From positions 1 through 64,000 of IMG/VR virus record IMGVR_UViG_3300025853_000048: a stretch of DNA of 64,000 bases, one strand, 5' to 3'. Below are positions 33,101-42,100 of the stretch, in pieces (within the stretch, counting starts at the first letter, position 1; each line of letters begins with the position of its first letter). The notes beneath the pieces were generated by a model that was given only the letters and a program-made list of their open reading frames with translations, searched no databases and was not told where the DNA came from. The stretch comes from a virus. The translations under genes and the position numbers were made by a program.

Positions 33101-36100
33101 CGTCGTACTTCCCAGGGAACCAACCCGTAGCGGCGCGGATCGTCTCGCTGTCCCTGCCTGCCGCCGCCATCGCCTTGGCTGTTTCCAGGCTGTCGGCCAT
33201 GAACTGCGGCACCTCGGCGTTCTCGCCCGCGAACTGGTAGAGGATCGAGTCTTTGTCGGAGTCGAAGCGTTGGGAGAGCGGGATGACTTCGCCGTCTTTG
33301 TCGTAGGTGACAGGATCGGCTGATTTGATCTGGTTGGGGTTCGTTGTCACATAAACAGTAGATGAACCAGCTTCCGCGTCATCCATCCAACTATCACCTA
33401 TGTCTTCAAATATAATACCATCGTATTTTGTGTCATCAAAATTCCTTACTACATCTTGAGTGCTGCTACCGTGCTCCGAACTCAACTCATCCCATTTTTC
33501 TCCTTTGGCATCTATAACCAAAGGTGTTTCCATTTTTAAATAGACATCGTATACTCTTTCCCCACTTGCATATCCATCGGCGTTCCACCAATCATCAGTG
33601 AAGTAGGAAAAATCGTTGAAAACCTCGATGTTTTCCGCATGGCTAGTTCCATGATAAGCAGGGCCAATATTATATCCTGCCTCTTTTGCTGCCTCATCAA
33701 TCAACCTCTCCACAGTGTTTAGATCCCCAGCCTCAACAGCCGCCAGATACTCCCTATCGCGCTCCTCATCCACCTGCTTGAGCGTATCCCGGCCCCGCGC
33801 CTTGCGAACCTTATCCGGCACCTGCGCCAACGCCTCAATCGAGAATTCAGCCTCGCTCAATCCGGCCTCTTTACGCAGCTTTTGCGCCCCGGCGATCAGT
33901 GCGCCGGCCAGGTCGGTCAGGGCGTTGATTTCGTCGTCGGTCTTGGCTAGTCCGAGCTTGCGGCTCAGTTCGGTCAGTCCGGCTGAGATTCTTTCGTATT
34001 CCTGCTGCTGCTTCGGCGTGAATTTCTTTTTGGAGAGGGTGTCGGTGATGGTTCCGGCAGTTGATGATGCATCTTTCGCTTTCGCTTTCTTCCGCTTGGG
34101 CTTCGATAGCGTGTCCAGGTCCAGATCACCACTGGCGAAATCATCGGGATTGGCATCGGTCTTGGGCTTCGGAGTGGGTGCAGCTTGCTTACCACCTGTC
34201 AAATACTCAGCCAATGCAGCGGGCGCTTTATTCAAGTTACGCTTGGCTTGCGCGATCTGCTTGCTTTCTCCAGGCAGAGCGAGACGAGTTTTACCTTTCT
34301 CATCAGTCGGGACGTACCCTTGATCAATCATATCCAGCAGGTAGGTCAACTGACTGGCCTTTTCGCCGGGACGTTGTTTCTTAAGGGCATCCTCGATGGC
34401 ACCCTTGTCCCTCGGTGTGGCATCCAGTGAACTCAGGTAATCAATCAGGACTTCGGCTTCCCGAGCGGGCATTCCCTCAATATCAGGCTGGAAATCACGG
34501 CCCGCTGCCTTGCGCTGGTTCATCCAGTTTTCATCGTAGTAAGCATCAGTTCTGCTCACCGCATCGTAGAAGTAGGAACCGATGCTGTTGCTCTGAATGA
34601 TTGCCACTTCCTCAATGATCAATTGCTGGCGCATATCCTCGGGCAGGAAATCCAAAGCTTTGTGCAACCTGCCAACCAGGTCCGGTTTGGAAATCTGGTG
34701 GTGATATTCTTCTTCCAGTGCCTTGATGTTATTCTTGGCCTGACGTTTCAGTTCCTCGGGACTGGTCTTATTGCGTCGGAACAGGTTAGCCATCTTGTCC
34801 ATGATTGAATCAAGCTTGGCTTTGGCTTCGGCGATGATCGGCAGATTCTTGACCGAATCCCAGATACTCTTCTCAACCCCTTTCAAGGTGTCTTCCGCTT
34901 TCGCCCGTGTGGTTGGGTCTAACTCGGCGAGAATCGCGTTGCGGCGTTCTATCGCTTCGTTTCGGTTCGCCTGCTTCTGACGCAAGTTCTGCATCAGTGT
35001 CGGCGGGATATTGACATAGGAATAGGTCTGATTGCGGTCGGATTCGTAAACCACCCGCATAGCGCCTGTTACAGGATTCCAACCGATCTTGGTGATAGTC
35101 CGCGATCCGTGCTTGAGTCCCGACGTGGCAATCCACTCCATATCCGGGTCTTCCGGAAGTTGCGGCTCGAGCAGTTCAGCCCGCTCCCTGCCGGTCATCC
35201 CTGGTTGCACTTCAAGATCAGGCTTCGGTTCGGGTGCGGTGGCTTTTTCCTCACCCAAAAGCATGATTTCGTCCAGCACCTTGCGGACTTCGGCGGGAAT
35301 ATCGTTGTGGATCGGTGATCCGGCCAGTTGCGCGTAGATGCCGCGTATAACTTCTGCTACCTTGGCCAGTGCTGCCTTCAACCTGTCCGGTAACCCATCA
35401 GGGAAGTCTCCGTCCCGCATATAGCGTTCGACGTGACGGGCAAAGACTTCTTCCTGGTCATCGGTCCATTCGTCGGTAGCGATGCCGTACGCGGCGTTCA
35501 GTTCGCTACCGAGATCAGTGCCCTTGAGCAGTTCCCGGGACATGTGCGCCACCTCATGCATGATGGTGGATTCGTTGGCCTTGCCCTGGATTAGCCCAAT
35601 CAGGTTCTGTGATCGGTCGTAAAAGCCCTGAGGGTCGCCATGCTCATCCTTGGAGAAGAGGATGATTGCCTCTTCCTTGGCAATGTTCTCGATATCGTAA
35701 GGTTCGACCAATGCGCGGACCTTGGCGTCGTAGGTGAGTCTGCCCTGAGTGTCGCGGGCTTCGATCTCGCCCGCCGTGCGCTGGTAGTCGGCAAAACCTT
35801 TCTCAGCGGCGCCTATCCCGTCCGGTCCTTCAATTTCCTGAATACGAGCAACATACTCGCTTCGTTCGCCCATCAGGTAGTCATACCTCTCTTTATTGCC
35901 CTCTTTGGACGCAAGGGACATCTCTTCATTGAGATACATGACGTACCGGTTGAGGTCGTCCACGGTTTCCTTGTAGTTACGAATATTATTTTGGAAGTTG
36001 CCACCCTTGGCGAAGCCTTCCTCTTCCTGAATCCAGTGCTGAATTTCATGAATCAGGGTAGATAGTGCGTCTTCCTTGTTCTTAGCCCTAACCGTGATTT

Positions 36101-39100
36101 GCGGCTGCAGGTCGAACAGTCCTTCCGATTCGCGGTTTTCGTAGGGTTGGAATTCTCCACCCTCATCCTTTACATCAGGGCCAATTGTGATAATCAGGTC
36201 CACGTTGCCTACATCGGGGTATGCTTCGTAAAGTTCTGGGTGATCAAGAATATCGCTGACAAAAGTTGCCCTGGTGTAATCAGATTGAACTGGTCGCACG
36301 GTGTATCCGGAATCCAGCTTGTTGAGTTTTGTCACTTCAGCATCCGCTCCTGCCTGGTCGTCATACCCGGAAACCTCGTTGCCTCTGGAGTCCACAACGT
36401 TGTAAACGGTTGCGGAATCGCTCACGCCATCCTTGAAGGAAGCGCCTTTATCCGGAATCTCCCACCGCATCTTGCCGTCATACCTGCCTGGGAACCAGCC
36501 GGTCACGGCCCGGATCTCCTTGGCCGACTTACCTGCCGCTGCCATGGCCTTGGCTGTCTCCAGTGTGTCCTGCATTACCTCTGGAATAGCGGCAGTTTCG
36601 CCAGCGTATTGGGTAAGCACGCCTTCCTTCTTGTCGGTCATCCGCTTCAACCGCTGGAAGACCGCTTTTTGCCGGTTCGGCTTCAGGCTGGCGACATTGT
36701 TCAGGAAGTGAGCGGTAACCATTCCCAGGGCTGCGTCATTTTCACGATCGCCAGTTTCCAGGAAAGTAACCATCTCGCGTACCGCTGCATTGACCGATTT
36801 CGGGTCATTCAGGTCGGCGGTTTGTGGAGTCTTGCCCCCCGCTTGCTCTTGGAGCTTCTTGCGTGCGGTTTCCCGCTTGTCTTGATCACTGACTTCCTTC
36901 TTTCCAAGGTTGCGCGGTGGCGTGTAGCTCGATTCGGCTTGGCTGCTCGCCTTGGCTATGCCGGTAGTCGTGGGGGGAACCGTTTCCGCCACAACACCCT
37001 TTTTCCCGGCAGTTGTGGCGGCTTCGACCGGCTCGACAATCGCCTTCATCGGCTGAAACTCGCCAACCCCATCGTGCATGTTCCAGCCGGGGCGGATCAC
37101 TCGCACTTTTTCACCGCGGACCACGTTGCTTTCGCCCGCGTGTAATCCAGGATCGGCAGAAACAACCTCGCCTTCTGCCCCGATCTCGATGAATCCAGCA
37201 TCGCGAAACATCTCGTTAATCAGCTCGCGGGTTTCATCGTTCTCTGCGTGCCTGTAGGCCGTCTGTAGCTGTATAAAAAACTTGCGTTGCACTTCTGCCG
37301 TGGAAGCATCGATGTGATTAATGCTCCTGCCGGTAATGCCTTTCGCCTCGTCCGCGAATACCGTTTTGATCAAACTGTTGAATGATGCACGCATGGACTT
37401 CATCACCGCTTTCGGAACGGTTTTACTCTTATCCATTTCGCGCATCTTCGCCTTGGCGTTGGCAACTGCTGTACGGAATTCTGCCGTCTTATCGTCCACC
37501 TGGGCTTCCTCCACCACCTCAGGGTTCCGCATCTCATCCAATCGGCGCTGAAAATCCTGGCGATTGCCAACTAAGTGCGTCGAGTAGTTGCGCTTGTAAG
37601 CATCAAACAGTTGATCGTCATCAGCCTTGCCGTCGAAACTCTCCTGCAGGAAGGTGATGTTCTTGGCGAAGGTTTCGGGGGTGATGGGAACTTGCTTGGA
37701 TTTCGGCTTCTTGGTGCTGGGCGCTTTACTCCCGGATTCCTCGCCCTTCCACTCATCGACCACCTTCTGCCCAGCCTCGGTAATCTCATACTCTCCGGCC
37801 TCGTTAAGCCTCGCGTAAGCCTCCGGGCGCTCTTTGGTGGTGTTGGTGAGGAAAGATAGATATCGCTTGCCAGCGGGCCTGTCCGTGTCTCCTGCGAGGT
37901 TTAGCAGGGCATCAAACATGGATGCGCTGGAAATACCTTTCGGAAACTTCGGTTTTGCGCCTTTCGCGGCGTGAATTTCGATATTTTCAGCCAACGACGG
38001 CGTTTTGGCGTCCAGATCCGGACCTGCCGCCTGCCGCATCTGGTTGAGACGTTTGACAATCCGTTTCCTCTGATCGATGGCCATTGCCTTGGTTTCCGGA
38101 TCCTTGATCTCGGTAATCATCCGGGATAGGTTTTGCGCCACCTGCTTGAGCCACCTGATAATGACCGGCATCATGTATTCGATACCCTCAATCTCTGTAA
38201 CCCGACCGGCAAACTCCTTGTCCTGGATGATCATCCGGTGGAATTCGTGAGCGCCTAGAAAGTCTCCTTTTTTCAGACTGGAGAAACGATCAACCGGTTC
38301 ATGCCCCAGGTACTGTTTCAGATATGTGATAATTTCCGGCGTACCCTTTGCTACCTGATCGATAAATTCATCGCTAATATCCAACGACTCGCTCCGAGCA
38401 ACTTCCTGATCGATTATTTCGACAGCTTCTAGGGCATCTTCCCGGTATTGTTTCGGGACGCCTTTTAGACGGGAAATAAAGTATGATCGCTCCACTTCTC
38501 GTTTGATATCTTCAGGCAAGGCTCGCCATAACTCTTTAGCCTCTCTTATCGACAACTCCTCTAGTGCCGCCTGGTGAATCAACTCCTCACTGAGTAATAC
38601 AGCAATCCTTTCCTGGGAGTAACCGCTCCTGGCCAGCCACCCCAGATCGACCTTCAGGGCAACATCGCCATTGGGTAACTTGCGGACGCTCATCGCCGTG
38701 CCGGAAGCGACTTCCTCAAGGCCAACTTGTTGAATTTCTTCAATCGGTCCGTAAACAATACCCCCTGGAAACGCACGCTCGCCATACTTGGCAACTTCCA
38801 ACTCGATCACCTCTGCAACTTTTTCAGCCTTTTTCTGGTAAGTGGGAGGGATTTCATCGATTGCCACGGCAAGATCATCGGTACCCTGGTCATTCGGCAC
38901 GATGTAATCCCTTTTCTCCGGCAACGGATCAGGAACCTTGTTGCCTTTAGGTTTCGGGTAGGCCTGCTTCTGCTTCGGACGCTTGCGCTCGGTCGGCTCC
39001 TTGCGCTTCGGCTTGATCACCGATTCAATGCCGTCAGTCAGTTCTCTCAGTGCCGGGTTTTCATCCAGGTTGTTGTAAATCCAGTTCAGGAACTTCTTCA

Positions 39101-42100
39101 GGTAGCGGCGGAAATGAGGCGATGAGGTGCGCCCGTTAAACTTGCCCTCGATAATTGCACGGGTTGCTTCGGAAACCTTCTTTGCCGGGGTCAACCCATC
39201 GAATCCATTGTATTCCTTGAGCATCAGCCCGTGCAAAACTTTGTCGTACTGCGGGGAACGCGGGTCGAACGCCTTGGATGCGGCATCGATCAGCTCCGGA
39301 TTATCGGCGGCAAACACCCGTTGCGCGGCGTGAACTCCCTCGTGGAAGATGGTTCGCTCGATCTGGGCAACGGAGCGACGCTTGTTCTGGTCTTCGAAGA
39401 TCACAATCGCCGGATTGCCGTCGCTATCAGTGACGGTTACGCCAGTTCCCTTGCGGGATAGGCTCCTACCGAGCAATGCTTCGCCGTGCGCCTTGTTCTG
39501 CGCCACGATAACGCGTACCCCGCTGGCCTTCAGGGTGTCCAGCATCGCCGACTGGTTGCCGATCGCCCGGTTGATCTTTTTGATACTGGATAAGGTTTCA
39601 TCCTTTTGTGGGGCAGGAGTCTTCGGCTTCTTGGCTTTCGGTTTCTTTTTTGCAGGTGCCGCTACCTGGTCAGCCCTGACCAAGGTGATATCGTAATCAT
39701 AGGGATTGATCGTTTCATCCCCCGGAATCTGGGGGGCTACCTTGCGCAACGCTTCTTTGGAAGAAGAGGCGATGGAGGTGGGCACAGTAAACGTTTGATC
39801 ACCGGTGAGAGATGAGACACTCCAGTAATCACCACCCCCATCGCTGCTTAGAGATTCACCACCGGTCGAAACTTCTTCCGGTGATGCTATTGATGAGTTT
39901 GCGTCATCAGCATCTTGTTCCAAAGTAGAGTCCGCAACTGTTTTTTCTTCTTCCTCGGTCGATTTAGGGTCAGTTTCAGGTTCTGCTTCAACTTCTTGCT
40001 CTGCGGGAGCGGAAAACTTGGCCTTGGCCGTCTCGTAATCCATCGTGAGGAACGCTTCTGCCGCTTCAGGGAATATTGCCTTTGCCTGATCATGCGCTTC
40101 TTCGGTGATAACTGGGACCGGTCCTTCCGGGCTATCAACTATTTCATAAACTGGTGAGTTCAGGTGTCCAACGGGAGACTTGAGTGCAGGATGGTCAAGG
40201 TTCACCGCTTTGTTGTCTGCCCCTATCCTGACCGCTGCCGCTGCCTGAAGGGTGGCTATGTAGTTAGCCATCGCCCTTTTGTAGGCTCCCGCATTACCCT
40301 CCGGGTCAGCTTCCTCTGCCTGCTTTGCCTCAGTTGCCGCGTCTTTGGCCGCGTTGATAGCGCCTTCAATCTCGGCGGAAAAGCCTGCCGCCATTTTGAC
40401 GCTCTGGCGAATCTGGGTCAACCGGTCAGCTTCGATTTCCTCGATCCTCTCCACAACCGCCTTTTTGCCTTCGATGTCGTCCTCTGCCTTGCCCTGGTAT
40501 TCCTGCAAGAGTTTATCGATCTCTGCTTCTGCGTCCCGGGAACCGTAAGAAGCAATATCGCCAACCAGTCTTTGCGCGGCTTCGATTTCCTCCTGCTGGA
40601 TAAATTCATCGGGTTCCACATACTCATTGATCCGGTCAAACACATCTCCCGGGTCGCCCGACAATTCGCTTTTAAGCTGCTCTCCGGAAAGCATGGCCTG
40701 CTTGACCATTTCAGCAATGCTTCTTGCTCGCTCATTGATTTGTTGTTCACGAATTTGCGGAGCATCCCCGATGATGCTGCTAATCCCGGACAATCCAGCA
40801 GCCCCGGAACCAATGGCACCACCAATCCCGGCACCCATCCATACCCCGTCGATGACTTGATCCCAATTAACTCTTCCGTCATCCATGAATCCCTGGATGG
40901 CCTCTTCTTTTCCTTCATCAAAGCCTTCCTCGATTATTTCAGGGAAACCATGCTTGGCGAATCCTTCGGCTGCTGAATCCCAAAACTCCGGTGACCGAAC
41001 ATAGTTAAGAAATTTGGCATCCACATCCGGGTTGTTTTTCGCCCATTTGGCAAATGCTGGCATATCCAAGTCGCCAGCCTTGCGCTTGAATTTATTCAGG
41101 ACGGCCAGTTCACCAGTCGCTCCAAATGCGCCAACAATGGCCGATGAAGTCAACCCTTGTACTACTCCAACCCCAACCGCATGATCCAGCGCATCCGCGT
41201 GGGACATCCCTTTTTCAATGCCCTGCTTGTAGCTTCGACTCACGGCAATACCGAAACTTGCCGATCCCGCTTCACCCATTGCTGTCGCAAAACCAGACCT
41301 GGCTGCCCATTTCGAAACTTGTTTCTCAATCTGTTCTTCGGCGGCATCTTTGCCTATCTTCTTGGTCAGTTCGCTGCCTATCTTTTTCTTGAGTACTTTT
41401 TTCCCAACGGAACTTACCGCTGTGGCTGCACCCAATGAAAAAATCATGGAGGGGAGTTCTGAAAACACTTCTGAGACAAATTCGTTGGCCACTTGTGATA
41501 CACCACCTCCGATTGCCCCTGACTGGACAAGTGCAGAAAATTCTTCACTTGTTTCGTTTGCTCCCGTTAACCACTCCTCTTTGCCTGTGATACCCCCGGC
41601 AACCCCTCTCAGGATCATTTCGAATTCGCCCACAGCACTGCCAGCAGCAGCGAGAACCCATTGGATGGCTTTCTCTGAAAGGTTCTGCTGATCCAGGTAG
41701 GCTTCAATCAATTCTGCCTCGCTCTCGTGCGGGTTATTCTGCTCGAATTTAAGGAAACCTGTCAACCCTATGGGAACATCTGTGTTGACGCCCCGTACGG
41801 AGATTTTGCGTAAAGCTTCTGCCACCTTGGGTGCTGAAATGTTTCGAGCGTGTTCAAATTCTGCCTTTGCTTGCTCTATCTTCTCAGGGTCATCAGTAAG
41901 CTTGGATAACTCGGCATCTAGGGCAGGGGTATCGAAAAGGTTTAACGATCCCACATTTAGTTGCAAATTTCCCGATTGCAGTTCCCGGACCTTCTGCCCC
42001 GGCAACCATCCGGAATGCCTTTCTTGCAAATCGCGAACGATGCGATCTTTCTGAGTTCTGGGGATGTTGTATTTCTCAGCTAGTTCTTCCGCGTGCTTGA

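Noticed and set aside
36099-37145. 348-residue plus-strand ORF
   Set aside because: It lies wholly opposite the giant gene, has no family features and looks like an antisense shadow of its codon pattern.
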